64,000 nucleotides of DNA from Stomoxys calcitrans (lineage: Eukaryota > Arthropoda > Insecta > Diptera > Muscidae). The position numbers and the translations under genes are program-made. Shown piece after piece: positions 44,969 to 56,340 of this stretch (its first letter is position 1; each line of letters opens with the position of its first letter). The notes beneath the pieces are model-generated. The model ran no database searches. It had not been told where the DNA came from and saw nothing but the letters and a program-made list of their open reading frames with translations. Where the stretch lies: NCBI RefSeq assembly GCF_963082655.1, contig NC_081555.1, positions 27,973,766 through 28,037,765 of the forward strand, in the 5' to 3' direction.

Positions 44969-47561
44969 TTATACCCTCCACCATAGAATGAGGGTATACT
45001 AATTTCGTCATTCTGTTTGTAACACCTCGAAATATGCGTTGAAGACCCCATCTTATATATAAAAATCAATTTGTGTTTGTTTGTAGGTTTTTTTTTTTGT
45101 TTGTTTGTATGATTGTGTGTTCCTTTTAGACTCAGAAACGGCTGAACCGATTTTCTTGAAATTTTCACAGATGGTGCATAATGACCCCGTGGTGAAAATA
45201 GGGTATTACATTTTTTGATATCTGAAGGGGGGGCGGACCCTCCCCCTTACCGTAATTTTCAGAAACGCCAGATCTCGGAGATGGGTGGTGCGATTTAAGC
45301 GAAATTTTGTGTGCTCTCATATAGTACCCTAAAAATAAAAATTTGGTATCCAAATTTCGGATGGGGTACCTAGCGGGCTGCCCCACCCTAAAACCTACCA
45401 AACATATATTTAAACCAATTACGACAATATGGGATTAAAATGAAAGGTATTTAGGATAAGAAAACGTATCTGATATCCAATTGTCGGACCAAGTGCTAGG
45501 GGAACCACCCCAAGCCCCTAAACACCCCTAAATCGGACATATTTACCGACCATGGCAATATGGGGCTTAAATAAAAGGTATTTGAGAGTAGAATTCGGAT
45601 CTGATATCCGAATATGGGACCAAGTGTTTGGGGGGGCCGCCTCCCACCAAAAACATCCCCCAAAGGGGACAAATTTACGACCCTAGCAATATGGGGCTCA
45701 AATGAAATGTCTTTGGGAGTAAGGCAAGAATTTGATAACAATATTCGGGAAATTGTCTATTGGGCCACCCCACCCCCCCCCCCCCCAACATCACCCAAAT
45801 AGTAAGTATTTTCCGATTATTGCAATATGAGGCTCAAATAAGAGGGTTTTTGAAGTGGAACACGAATCCGATATATATTTTCAAGACCAACTCACTGAGT
45901 GGCCGCCCATACCCCCCCCCCCCCTTGGCCGGTCATGTTTGGCGACTATGGAAATATGGGGCTCAAATTAAAGGTATGTGGGAGTAGACAACGTATCTGA
46001 TATCAACATTAGGGGCAAACTGTCTAGCGGACGTCCCATAACAACCCCCAAATAGGACATATTTGCTCACCAAGACAATTTGGGTCTTAAAGAGAGTGGA
46101 AATATTCATAGTTTTTAGGGACAATAGCCCACACCGGACATATTTGCAGTCTTTTGCAATAAGGAGTTTAAATGGGATTAGAAAACGAATTTGATATTCA
46201 ATTTTGAGGCCAATGGCAATATGGGTTTCAAATAAATGATATATAGTTTTAGTGATATCTTTTCCGGGCTTAGTGTTTGGGGGACCACCCCAATCCCCAA
46301 AACACCCCTAAATCGGGCATATTTACCGACCATGTCAATGTGGAGTTTAAATGAAAGTGTTTTGGGGTAGAGCAATTGATACCCATTTTCGGGACCAATT
46401 TTCTGGGGGTCTCCCCCTTTCCCAAAATACCACAAACAGCAATTTTTTAGTGACCATCGCAATATAGTCTTTAATTGTCGAAAATAAATATTTCAAGGAA
46501 TCTCTTGTTCCATATAAGGTAAAAGAATGCGCAGCGGAGCGGGCCCAGGTCAGCTAGTAAAGTATATATATTCTTGATCGTCATGTCATTTTAAGTCGAT
46601 CTAGCCATGTCCGTCCTTCTGTCTGTCGAAAGCACGCTTACCTTTGAAGGAGTAAAGTGGTTGGTTGCAATTGTTAATGGGCCTAATCGGTCCATGGTTT
46701 GATATAGCTGCCATATAAACCGATCTTGGGTCTTGACTTCTTGAGCCTCTAGAGGGCACAATTCTTATCCGATTTTATTAAAATTTTGCGCGTAGTGTTT
46801 TGAAAGCACTTCCAATAACTACGCTAAGTATGGTTTAAATCGGTCTATGTTTTGATATAGCTGCCACATAAACCGATCTTGGGTCTTGACTTCTTGAGCC
46901 TCTAGAGGGCGCAATTCTCGTCCGATTCAACTGAAATTTTGCACGTAGTGTTTTGGTCTCACTTCCAACAACTGTGTTAAGTATGATTCAAATCGGTTCA
47001 TAAGCTGGTATAGTTGTCATATAAACCGATCTTGGAACTTGACTTCTTGAGCCAATAGAGCGCGCAATGCTCATCCGATTTGGCTGAAATTTTGCACGAG
47101 ATATTTTGTTATGACTTCCCATAACTGTGCTAAGTATGGTGTAAATCGGTATAGAAGCTGATATAGCTGCCATATAAACCGATCTGGGATCTTGACTTCT
47201 TGAGTCTCTAGAGGGCGCAATTCTCATCTGATTTGGCTGAAATTTTGTACAACGGCTTCTCTTATGACCTTTAATATGGTCTAAATTAATCAATAGCTTG
47301 ATACAGCACCCATATAAACCTATCTCCCGATTTTGCTTCTTGAGCCCCTTCAAGGCGCAATTCTTATCCGAATGAACTGAAATATTACACAATGGCTTCT
47401 ACAATGTTCAGTATTCATTTATAGTCCAAATCGGACTAAAACTTGATATATTCTTTGTTTGCCTAAAAAGAGATACCCCGCATAGAACACGACAAATGCG
47501 ATGCATGATGGAGGGTATATAAAATTCGGCCCGTCCGACCTTTGCACACTCTTACTTGTTT
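44969..47561 (+). mobile_element. HINE-A copy 8, interrupted by a Helitron
   Basis: Left end TTTTTATACCCTCCACCATAG, AATTTCGTCATTCTGTTTG and TGCGTTGAAGACCCCA at 45050. It resumes at 46558 with TAAAGTATATATATTCTTG, a GTCY tract and six ~150-bp units. The right end at about 47505-47561 is GATGGAGGGTATATAAAAT, TTCGGCCCGTCCGACC and TTACTTGTTT. Removing the inserted Helitron restores the consensus CCCCATAAAG. Confidence 0.87.
45051..46557 (+). mobile_element. Non-autonomous canonical Helitron (1507 bp)
   Basis: It starts TCTTATATATAAAAATCAAT and ends GGCCCAGGTCAGCTAG, giving the 5' TC and 3' CTRR signature, inserted between A (CCCCA) and T (TAAAG) without target duplication. The interior has about eight ~130-bp units with GCAATATGGGGCTCAAAT, GTCTGATATCC-like and GGGACCAAGTGTTTGGGGG motifs. 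Two C-runs of 14-17 bases lie near 45771-45787 and 45912-45925. No Rep/helicase coding is present, so it would move only with help. Confidence 0.85.
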
Positions 47562-48805
47562 CTACTTTCTGCCAATCTATATCTTTAAGTCTCCACTGTT
47601 CATTAACTCCATTCAAAACATTTCCACTTCTATACTGATTTGAATCACAAACACTTTTCTATTTTTCGAATGATGCCATTAGCCAAACGGCAACAAATAC
47701 CATTCTAACCTTCTACGAGTATTTGCTGTAGTCAAGGGGGAGGACAAAAAGGTTATATACCCTGTTCTTGTTATCCCATCAAACTTGTATGTGAACACGA
47801 AGTTTGCGTGCATGGCTTACAATTCAAATGTAACTGTCATGCATTCTCTTCGAATATTCGAATATAAAACTAAAAACTTTTTTCCTATCCTCCATACATG
47901 TTTATGGCTCTTTATTATGAGAACTTGGTATGGAAACAATACAAGATACCAAAATTGTTTACTATAGCCGTATAAGCCGTAAAATCATTCAACGGGGATC
48001 ATGTATAGACATATGTATTTGGACACCCGCCCTCTAGAAATCAATAGTCTTCACCAAATTGGTTTTGTTAGTCAGCAAAGTAAAGAAAGTTTTTTCTTTT
48101 CCTCCAAAAATAATCATGCAAACTCTCGACTAGAAATGGTAGAAACTATTGGAGTGCCACATACTCCAATTGTACTAGAGAATAGGAGAAACTAGAATAG
48201 AAATGCAAATGAACTCAGGTTGTATGTAATCAAAGTAAACAACTAAATTGAAGTAGTTCGCTGTTGGCTCATGGAAAACCTTTACAACAATTTCCATTTG
48301 ATTTCAGATATAAAATTGTTGAAACAAATTTTCAATGGAAAAAGTTATTTTTTAGTTCAATAGCCCGAAAGATATCAACAAATATACTAGAATAACATAT
48401 GTCAATCGATACTTAAAGTTGTAAAATTGATAGTTGTTATTTACAATTAATAGAAAAGTCTTTTAGTAATGTTCAGAGCATAATCAATGAATAGGAGTAT
48501 AGACTATTTGAGATATACATAATGTCTGAAAAGTTTCTAAAAACTCTGAAATGATTATGTGGTCTACTTAGGCTTATGACCTTATGAAGTTTCTTTGTCA
48601 TATTCTTCCAAAAATGTTAGTAGGTTTTCTTCTACCTATTATGGTTTTCGCTACGTACAGTGCTCTGGGAAATGCTGTTTCATAATACTTGCATGATTTG
48701 GAATACATTTTTAATTGGTATTAAAGCACTTTCAAGTTGTGTAGATGAACTTAAAAAGTCAGTATTAGTACTGGATAATTAGTTGAGATTTGAAGCTCAC
48801 ATTGT
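47562..48805. other. Single-copy DNA, no gene seen
   Basis: AT-rich with no recurrent repeat. Frames up to 64 codons have no support. Confidence 0.55.
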
Positions 48806-49964
48806 TTCTTGCGGAAGACCTTACCACAGCTGCGTAACTGCCTTGGCAGAGGTCACTGAGAGGATCAGGGTCAATTTGGAGAATGACAAGATAAATTTCC
48901 TTGTTCTTCTTGACCATTCTAAGGCATTTGACACTGTGGATCATTCCTTGTTATGTGATAAGATGAGACATCTTTACAATTTTTCCTCTACGTCCGTTTG
49001 TCTTATTTTGTCGTGCCTGTCACACCGCACTCAGTCCGTCAGTTATAAGTCTTCTCTATCGGCACCTCTGCTTGTTTCAAAAGGTGTTCCTCAGGGATCA
49101 ATTCTGGGTCCTCTTCTCTTTTCATTGTACAGTAACGACTTGGCGGGTCAATTGTCTTATTGTGAAGTACATATGTACGCGGACGATGTACAAATATATA
49201 TCGGCAGTCCGAGGGATGAGATTGCTGAAAACATACGTCTGCTTAATCATGATCTGTCAAGAGTCAGCACGTGGGCGAAAGCCAATGGCCTGTGTCTCAA
49301 CCCTGTAAAGTCCAAGTGTGTGGTTATCAGAAACAGGCTGTCTCGTTTTTCATGTGATGTCGGTATATTCATTAACGACTCTAGATTGGAAATCGTTCCT
49401 CATGCAAAGAACTTGGGTGTTGTTATTAACAGCACTCTGACTTGGAGTAATCATATCGACTCTGTCGTTGGTCAGGGATATTCAAAATTGCGTGCTCTCT
49501 GGGCCACTCAGTCGGTTGATCCGCTGCGGGTTAGGTCTCTCTTGGCAAAGACTTATCTTGTTCCTAGCATTCTCTACGGCTGTGAGTTGTTTGCTAATTG
49601 CGACTCGGTAAGTAGACGTAAGCTAAACACCTTTTTTAATAGCGTTACTCGTTATGTATTTGGCTTGAGACGGCGCGATTCCATCTCTGAATACTGTTTA
49701 TCTCTGTATGGCGTCTCCTTACAGCACTTGTTGTTCCTAAGATCGCTTACTTTCCTGCATAAACTGATCTACACACGATTATTGATTTCGCCAGATCTAC
49801 TAGAGGTAAAAAAATCATTCCCAAAATGTATCGGAGGCTTGTTTCTGAATGGCATATGTTCATATTCGCTGTACGTCTCTGGAATTCTCTTTCTAACGAT
49901 CTGCAATTACTCAGTAACTCGGCAACATTTAAAACCAGACTTTGGAAACATTTTAGTGCATTAA
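48783..49964 (+). pseudogene. Reverse transcriptase, one frameshift near the C terminus
   Basis: 393-codon frame. Homology starts around residue 11 (GRPYHSCVTALAEVTERIRV, the usual HGFR..HS motif). FLVLLDHSKAFDTVDH holds the motif A Asp (residue 44), GVPQGSILGPLLF is motif B (101-113) and YADD is motif C (132-135). SKCVVIRNR and HAKNLGVVINSTLTWSNHI form the thumb. Past about residue 330 the frame is wrong: the expected ending is readable in another frame (RGKKIIPKMYRRLVSEW at 49802, then VRLWNSLSNDLQLLSN and LWKHFSALS with stop at 49967). So a small indel lies at about 49775-49800. No catalytic residue is lost. The initiator upstream is artefactual because the 5' end is truncated. Confidence 0.85.
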
Positions 49965-50303
49965 GTTGATGAATGTTAAGACTCATTTATATATTTATTT
50001 TTATTCTTCTGTACGTACCTTAATTTCTTTTTTTTTCGGATCAACTAAGTCTACTAATTCCTCTTTAATTGATAAATTCACTTTTGTTTTTTTTTTTTCT
50101 TTTAAATTCAAATCTACAAAGCCACAATTGTTAGTTTTTTCCGTAAGTTATTCATTCAAAATCCGTGATGTATTGTATAGCTATAGATTCTTAGTTTTAA
50201 GTGTTTACTATGTACAATTGTTGGAGATATTACCCGCACTTTAATTATAAGAATTTTATATTCTTGTTGTGCGGGTGTAAATAAATAAATTACAAATTAC
50301 AAA
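48806..50303 (+). mobile_element. 5'-truncated CR1/jockey-group LINE
   Basis: It carries the reverse-transcriptase coding region (48806 to the original stop at 49967-49969), a ~300-bp 3' UTR and a microsatellite-like tail TAAATTACAAATTACAAAT ending about 50303. There is no RNase H, and the tail is a short tandem repeat rather than poly(A), which points to the CR1/L2/Kiri side more than to jockey proper; the clade call is tentative. It is the best-preserved coding remnant in the window. Confidence 0.8.
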
Positions 50304-50499
50304 TATCTACTCTAGTATTCATCAAGAGATGGTCGAAGAAGTTTAATGAACCATAATAAACTAAACGTTTCCACTTCTTTTATTAGGCCAAAGTTTCAAC
50401 AAGCTTCCACCATATGGTCTCCTAGTTTCCAGTTTTCTCTCAAGTCAATGAATGTACAATGGCATCATTTCTTCAGATTGAAGATTCCTTCCACAGTAT
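50304..50499. other. Short stretch, nothing recognised
   Basis: Between a LINE tail and a degraded LINE. No feature is seen. Confidence 0.5.
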
Positions 50500-51530
50500 A
50501 AAAGCAATGTCAATCTTAAATGAACTGAAACTTAACTTTGCGAAAAGGCTACTTTTGCCTTATACACCTACAATAGATGGGAGTCTCATGACCGGGCTTT
50601 ATACTGCAGTTTTCAGTCTTATAACTATATGGTGTAGTGGTCTGGTGGACAGCACTTCCAAAAATCAACATATTTCTCAATACTCAGCCGAAACCAAAGG
50701 GTTGCTTGTATCATAGCTAAACAAAGGGCTACACTATTTGATGTATTGAATTTTATGCTACAATTATTTGATCTTGTCATATCTTCATAGCTTTTTATCA
50801 TCTCGATTTTCTCAGCTTCGTATCAGTCGTTATACTCGTCACTATTGAATCATTATTTCATTTCATTACCCTCTTCTTCATTTATGATTGTTTTCCCATT
50901 TGGTGCTACCATTTTGTGAGAACTTACTTTGATGCATACTTCAAGTATCTCGTAAGACGCTGATTCAGCTTCAGCGTTTACTATCTTTGAAAAGTTTTTG
51001 CAGAGCTCGGGGTTTCTCTTTATTCCCCGATTTGGATTGATTTTACCTTCATGCTATTTTGGAACACCATGTTGAACATGATAGATTCGCAGACGGAAGG
51101 AGAAGATCTGAGACTATCTAGCACCAAGACCAATTCATGATAGGAACTTAAAAATCTAGGTAGGTGGAAAGTCTGAGCATTGGGTACTTTGTTTGCTAGG
51201 GCTTAGATCTGCACCTTCGTAGGTGACTCATAGATTGAGACCGAAAATCATCTGTTCCTTCTGCTAAATTTTGTGGGTATGCCTCCAGCGATAGGTAAGT
51301 ATTCTAGATAAGACCTCAAGGGCAACAGAAGACTCACTAATGGTAGCATCATGAACAAAAGCTAGCAGAACGTCGGAGAAGAACAAACTATGGATAATAT
51401 GAAAAGGCGCTCCACTTAAAGTTGTTATTTTTTTCAATACTTCTCTGAATAAGCGTATGTGAGCATTGGCATTAAGAGCTTTAAGTTGGAGGGATTCATT
51501 GGATCTTTCTTGCTACAGGGATTGGGTTAG
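50500..51530 (+). pseudogene. LINE L-alpha copy 3, strongly degraded
   Basis: Nucleotide similarity to L-alpha is patchy but in order: CTTATACACCTACAATAGATG and TATGGTGTAGTGGTCTGGTGG (RT), TGGGTATGCCTCCAGCGATAG (after RNase H), CACTTAAAGTTGTT and GGAGGGATTCATTGGATC (3' region). No open frame survives. It is the oldest L-alpha copy here. Confidence 0.6.
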
Positions 51531-51640
51531 GTTAGGTTGAAAAGAGGGTGCGGATATTATTCCGCCCCATACCACTATAGACATACACCTAAGTCAGTAA
51601 TCGGCTTGTTGTGCGCTCTAAATACTAAAAGTAACCTCGA

Positions 51641-52515
51641 ACAAGTAAAAGCGTGCTAAGCTCGGCCGGGCCGAATCTTATATACCCTCCACCATCGATC
51701 GCATTTGTCAGGTACTTTTCTCGGTATCTCTTTTTAAACAAACAAAGGATAAAAGAAAAGAATTGCTATGCTATTGGAACTATATCAAGTTATGGTTCGA
51801 TTCGGACCATAATTGAATTAAATGTTAGAAACCATAGTAGAAGTCATTGTATAAAATTTCAGCCAATTTGAATAAGAAATGCGGCCTTTAGGGGCTCAAG
51901 AAGTTAAGATCCTAGACCGGTATATATGGCAGCTTTATCTGGCTATTGACCGATTTGAATCATATTTGGAACAGTTGTTGGAAGTCATAACAAAACACAT
52001 CGTGCAAAAGTTCAGCCAAATTGGATAGGAATTGCGCTCTCTAGAGGCTCAAGAAGTCAAGATCCCAGATCGGTTTAAATGGGATCTACATTAGGCTATA
52101 GACCAATTCAGACCATATTTGACACGTATGTTGAAGGTCATGGAAGAAGCCATTGTACAAAATTTCAGCCAAATCGGATAATAATTGCGACCTATAGAGG
52201 CCCAAGAAGTCAAGATCCCGGATCGGTTTATATGGCAGCTATACCAAAGCATGGACCGATATGGCCCATTTACAATTCAACCCGACCTTCACTTATAAGA
52301 AATATTTGTGCAAAATTTCATGCCGTTAGCTTTACTCCTTCGGAAGTTGGCGTGCCTTCGACAGACAGACGGACGGACGGACATGGCTGGATCGAATTAA
52401 AACGTCATGACGATCAAGAATATATAATCCTTATGGAGTTTTAGACGAATATGTCGAGGAGTTACAAACAGAATGACGAAAATAGTATACCCCCATCCTA
52501 TGGTGAAGGGTATAA
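51641..52515 (-). mobile_element. HINE-A copy 9, precise insertion in L-delta
   Basis: Right end ACAAGTAAAAGCGTGCTAAG, GGCCGGGCC palindrome, four core units, a GAC/GGAC tract at 52363-52382, and the left end CCCCATCCTATGGTGAAGGG then TATAAAAA. L-delta copy A (near 32890) shows the unoccupied site CCTCGAAAAAGAAAAT. Here CCTCGA and GAAAAT lie on either side of the element with no duplication beyond the shared A-run. Confidence 0.87.
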
Positions 52516-53333
52516 AAAGAAAATTCTTAATTGTTTTCCATACCATGCCCCTAATTTGGTTCATGTCTGGTATTGTGTCCCCACCTAAGTACCGGTATCT
52601 GTTGGACGCGAAAACCGGGCAATGACAAAGTAAATGCTCCAACGTCTCATCACCTTTCCCGCATGCTTTACACATGCTATGACTTGCCGCACCGATTTTA
52701 CATAAGTGAGCTGGTAGTCCTATGAGTCCCGTTATGATACCAATAGCTATACTGACCTCCTTTTTGCTTCCATTCAGTAATAGCCTCGTCTTCTCACGAT
52801 CTGGATCCCCCCTATAGAATTTTCGCCGTTCTACCGACCGTCTCGCTGTTCCACAATGTTGCATGCGCATTCGTAGACCACTCCCTTAACTCGGACTGCG
52901 TCGACCCGAAAGGCTTTGGGTCAACCAAGTTTATTGACTGCAGTCCTCCGGCCTTCACCGCCAAATCGTCTGCCTTTTCATTTCCCCATACTCCGTTATG
53001 GCCCGGCACCCAAACGATGCGGATTTTGCCATCCTCAGAGAGGGCGTTAATCTCCTTCTTACACTGCAAGACTGTTAGTGACCTTACCGTCCTGGTTGTT
53101 ATTGCCCTTATGGCAATTTTACTGTCCGTAAAGATGTTCACACTCTTCGTACTCGCGTGAACACCACACCACCTAAAGCATTCCTTGATCGCCCGGATCT
53201 CCGCCTGCAGGACCGTATTATGGTCAGGCAGTCTAAAACAGATCTCAGTCCCTGGGTTCTCAATGTAAACCCCCAGGCCCACTCTGTCCCCGAGCTTTGA
53301 TCCATCCGTGTAACATGATCTTCCAGATGGCAA
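52397..53333 (-). pseudogene. RNase H and C-terminal zinc region of L-delta copy D
   Basis: The frame at 53333-52812 has CYTDGSKLGDRVGLGVYIE (Asp 10), LQAEIRAIKE (Glu 45), NIFTDSKIAIRAI (Asp 70) and VPGHNGVWGNEKADDLA (Asp 122/123), so the four acidic residues of RNase H are all present. One extra base in CCTATAGG-type sequence near 52808-52815 shifts the frame. It continues as RGDPDREKTRLLLNGSKKEV and CKACGKGDETLEHLLCHCPV, a Cys/His knuckle typical of RNase H-bearing LINEs. The last residues run into nested-element sequence. Confidence 0.82.
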
Positions 53334-53504
53334 TACTAGGGTTCCGTCAATCTAAGACTGTGCCGATGGCAGCAGTGCGTCGCACTCGATCAAGGTTCAT
53401 CTCAGGTATCCGATCGGAAACCTCTCCACTTCCTTCCAGGTTTCCTATCGTCGCCTCGATTATACCGCGATGGTATGAGCTGCTCCCATCCATCTAATCT
53501 AAGA

Positions 53505-53700
53505 GCCCTAGAAATTGCATAGGTAGATCGCTGTATATGACAGCTGTATTAAGCAAAGGGCCAATTTAGCATAGCATTAGATGGAAACCGGTAAAATATC
53601 CCCCCTTCAATGAGCTCAAGAAGTTAAATTAGACAATTAGTTCAATTTTATTGAAATGTAGTCCGATTTGAACTATGTACGAAACTCATCTCCACCAAGT
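53505..53700 (-). mobile_element. Degraded HINE core scrap
   Basis: GTAGATCGCTGTATATGACAG, GAGCTCAAGAAGTTAAATTA and GTAGTCCGATTTGAACTATG are HINE-A-like motifs on the minus strand. No ends. Confidence 0.5.
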
Positions 53701-54919
53701 ATCAGCAGAGTATTCCAGTTTTTATATAGAAACGCCGACATGTCTCGATCTTCAGGCAAATGTCCAAAGGGTTTAAAATTCTATCGGGTATAGATCGCCT
53801 TTTACACTTCCAAACCTATTTGACCCTTAACAATTGTAACCTTTTTTTAAAGATTTTAACATTCCGGAAGTAAAAAATCACTATACGACTATAACAGGTA
53901 CATTTTAAAATTTCTATGTTGTATGGCTTTCCAAAACTACCTTAAACTTGTTGATTTCCCATACCTAAGTGGGGAATTATGAAATGTTGCATAGGATTTT
54001 CCCTAAACCGCATACCACTTATAACGCGGGAAATTTTTAGCACTTTTGGGCAAAAGTTAAAGGTATTTCCCCCCCTAGCCAAGAAAACACACACACACAC
54101 ACGCACAGGTCATTTAGTACAAGGAAACATGTGTGCCACACATGCTTATCAAATGTCCTGCACTTCGTTATTAAAGTCCAGGGCAAGGTAAAGATTATTT
54201 GTAGGCATAGCCAAGGAATTTCCTCCAATAAGTCAGTGAAAATTCCCATAATACGAATATTTTATGAGCTGGTGTTTAAGGTAAACAACCAGGGAGATGG
54301 TTGCAGTGTGATTCCCTGCAAGAAGGTTTGAGAAGATTTAACATTTGAAAGCAGGAACTAGTTATGCAGGAATCCTTTGAAATATTATCAGAGTTAGCCT
54401 GCTGAGGCTTTCAATGGCGGCGAAGGTGTTTAAGAAGTCTTACATAAATTCTTAGTTATTTTTTCTTATAAATTTCTGTTTCCTTTCAACTCACTTACCT
54501 TTACCCTAGCCTTTTTTCTTCTGTTGTTTGCCTCCTATAGCGATTTCAAAGGTTATTCGAAACGTAATCACATTAAACGGTATCAGCGTTTATTTTGGAT
54601 TCTTCCTCAACCAACGGTTTTCATTTAATATTAAACGGAAGTATCACCATTATATGAAAGAATTTCCTCTTTTCCACTTGCTGTGAGTCTATGCGATATG
54701 TGTGTGTGTGTGTGTGTGTGTGAGAGAGTGTGTATGTAAGAAAGCTATTATAGGAGCCCCATGAGATTTTTAATAAGGCACTGTGGTAACAAAGAGGTTA
54801 ATCTAATGAAAATAGTTTTTTTTACACAAAATCTCTTTTCTCTTAACTGAAACAGCTATGAGGAATCCGAATCAGCTATGCGGAAAGTCCAATAGAGACC
54901 TGAGGGTAGTATACAACTG
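53701..54919. other. Single-copy DNA with microsatellites
   Basis: A CA run at about 54088-54106 and a GT/GA run at about 54698-54735. No gene or mobile element recognised. Confidence 0.55.
54698..54735. repeat. GT microsatellite
   Basis: About 12 uninterrupted GT units followed by GAGAGAGTGTGT. Confidence 0.9.
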
Positions 54920-54924
54920 GGATA

Positions 54925-55020
54925 GACATAGGGTTTAAACTTAAATCCACATAAGGCTGAAATCCGCCTATTTACAAGGAAGACAATTATTGGCCACATG
55001 TCCTCAACAAAACAATTTCG
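54925..55020 (+). pseudogene. LINE L-beta RT scrap
   Basis: Translation LNPHKAEIRLFTRKTIIG matches the GLGVNPSKTELVLFTRK-type RT motif. It abuts an L-alpha fragment. Confidence 0.5.
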
Positions 55021-55560
55021 ATATCTGGCAAGGTCAACGAGATGGTTGAACAGTTGAAAATTCGCCTGTTCTATTTGCGGGGCCCAAGAGATACCCCAGG
55101 GAATTGTAAAGCGGGCGAGCTTGCGAGACTAGAAACTGCCTTACAAATTCCAGGAAAACTGGAACCTGTGGGTATGCCTCTAGTCCTAAGTTTTCAGGAC
55201 CAGGCCCTAAGGACAACAAATCATAGATGGTCATAAAGAGGGGGCTATGTGGTCTAATCTAGGCTTGAAGAGGTCTACCGTCATGACAGGTCACTCTCTA
55301 ATCGGAAAACATGCTGAGAGACTGAGGTTGCCAGTAACGACTTTTGCAGAAGCTGTGAGGACATCGAAGAAGAAGATGCTGGGTGTGTCCCGCACCAGCA
55401 GTCAGAATGAGTTCCTACTTTAAGTTCTCATTTCTTTGAGAACCTGTCCGATTTAGCGGATGTGAACATTGTTCAATGGTAGAAACTAAATGGCATCTTC
55501 CTTCTTCTGTTCTGAGTGAGTCTGATGGCAGACTGCCACTTAAACCTAACCTAACCAAAC
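55021..55560 (+). mobile_element. LINE L-alpha copy 4 (3' part)
   Basis: RNase H end (VNEMVEQLKIRLFYLRGPRD, then GNCKAGELARLETAL, with Gly for the last catalytic Asp), the C-terminal region in broken frames (CRSCEDIEEE equivalents), and the 3' end ACTGCCACTTAAACC with a CTAAC-repeat tail at about 55544-55560. Confidence 0.75.
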
Positions 55561-55665
55561 CTAAGATCAAATATTTGGGAGTAATCTTTTATAAGAAACT
55601 GAAAGGGTCACATCCAGCAGCTTACTAAGAAGGCTGTATTTAAGCGGACCATAGGCGCCTAACTC
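55561..55665 (+). pseudogene. LINE L-beta RT scrap
   Basis: KYLGVIFYKKLKGSHPAAY matches the RT motif KYLGVILDSKLNW. GCTGTATTTAAGCGGACCATA continues the same region. No ends. Confidence 0.5.
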
Positions 55666-55684
55666 CATTCATAGTTCACAAATG

Positions 55685-55830
55685 CAGTCCGACTGTTTGT
55701 TAAAATCACACTAAAGTCTACAAAAATGAAGCAAAAGGAGCTGAATCCTTGCACAGATTCTTTTTTTGGTCATAGGCAGGTTGGGTTCGAAAATGGGCTT
55801 TATCGGACGATATCAAGATATTTATGTGGC
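55685..55830 (+). mobile_element. HINE-B left-region fragment
   Basis: TTGTTAAAATCACACTAAAG, TTGCACAGATTCTTTTTTTG and GGTCATAGGCAGGTTGGG are HINE-B left-region sequence just inside the GTCY tract. Both termini are missing. Confidence 0.7.
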
Positions 55831-56340
55831 ACACCATCTAACCACTATTTTCTCAACGTGCCTAGGACTTGCATATATTCCGAAAGCCTGGCCTGGCCTC
55901 CTGCCATTTCCTGGTATTTATAACCAAGCCCGACAAGGCAAGTTATGCGACACCAAAGGCCTATAGACCTATAAGCCTTACGTCCTTTCTACTCAAAACC
56001 ATGGAACGTATTGTGGACACCATGATAAAGAGTAGGACATGCCGCGAACTGCTCAAATACAAACACCGTGGCAATGTCAAGAGAAGGTCGGTGAATACTG
56101 TCCTGCAGGATGTTGTGCATAAAATAGAAGAATTTTTCGATGCCAAGCCGAACGCATTGGAGATATGCATTTACATTAAGGGGGCTTTTAACAATGTGCG
56201 GACCGATACACTGATCCAATCCTTAGACCAGTACTAGGTGGACCGGGTCCTTAGACACTGAATAAACCATATGCTAAAAAACAGGTGGGGGCCCATGACA
56301 TACAGATAAAGAAGACAATGCAGAGGGGACACCACAGGGG
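55831..56340 (+). pseudogene. LINE L-epsilon RT N-terminal fragment
   Basis: KASYATPKAYRPISLTSFLL and KTMERIVDTMIKS are fingers-domain motifs. CIYIKGAFNNVRTDTLIQSL is motif A with the catalytic Asp replaced (IDIEGAF expected, IYIKGAF seen). GGGGACACCACAGGGGGA encodes GDTTGG in place of the usual GTPQGG motif B. It probably belongs to the RNase H-type LINE set (L-alpha or L-delta), representing the part 5' to what is seen elsewhere. Confidence 0.7.

Larger units (their letters stand above)
51531..53498 (-). mobile_element. LINE L-delta copy D with nested HINE-A
   Basis: Minus strand. 3' tail at 51531-51540 (TTAGGTTAGGTTG), 3' UTR, a HINE-A insertion (51641-52515), then the C-terminal region and RNase H to about 53498. 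It is the longest L-delta copy. 5' truncated. Confidence 0.85.
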
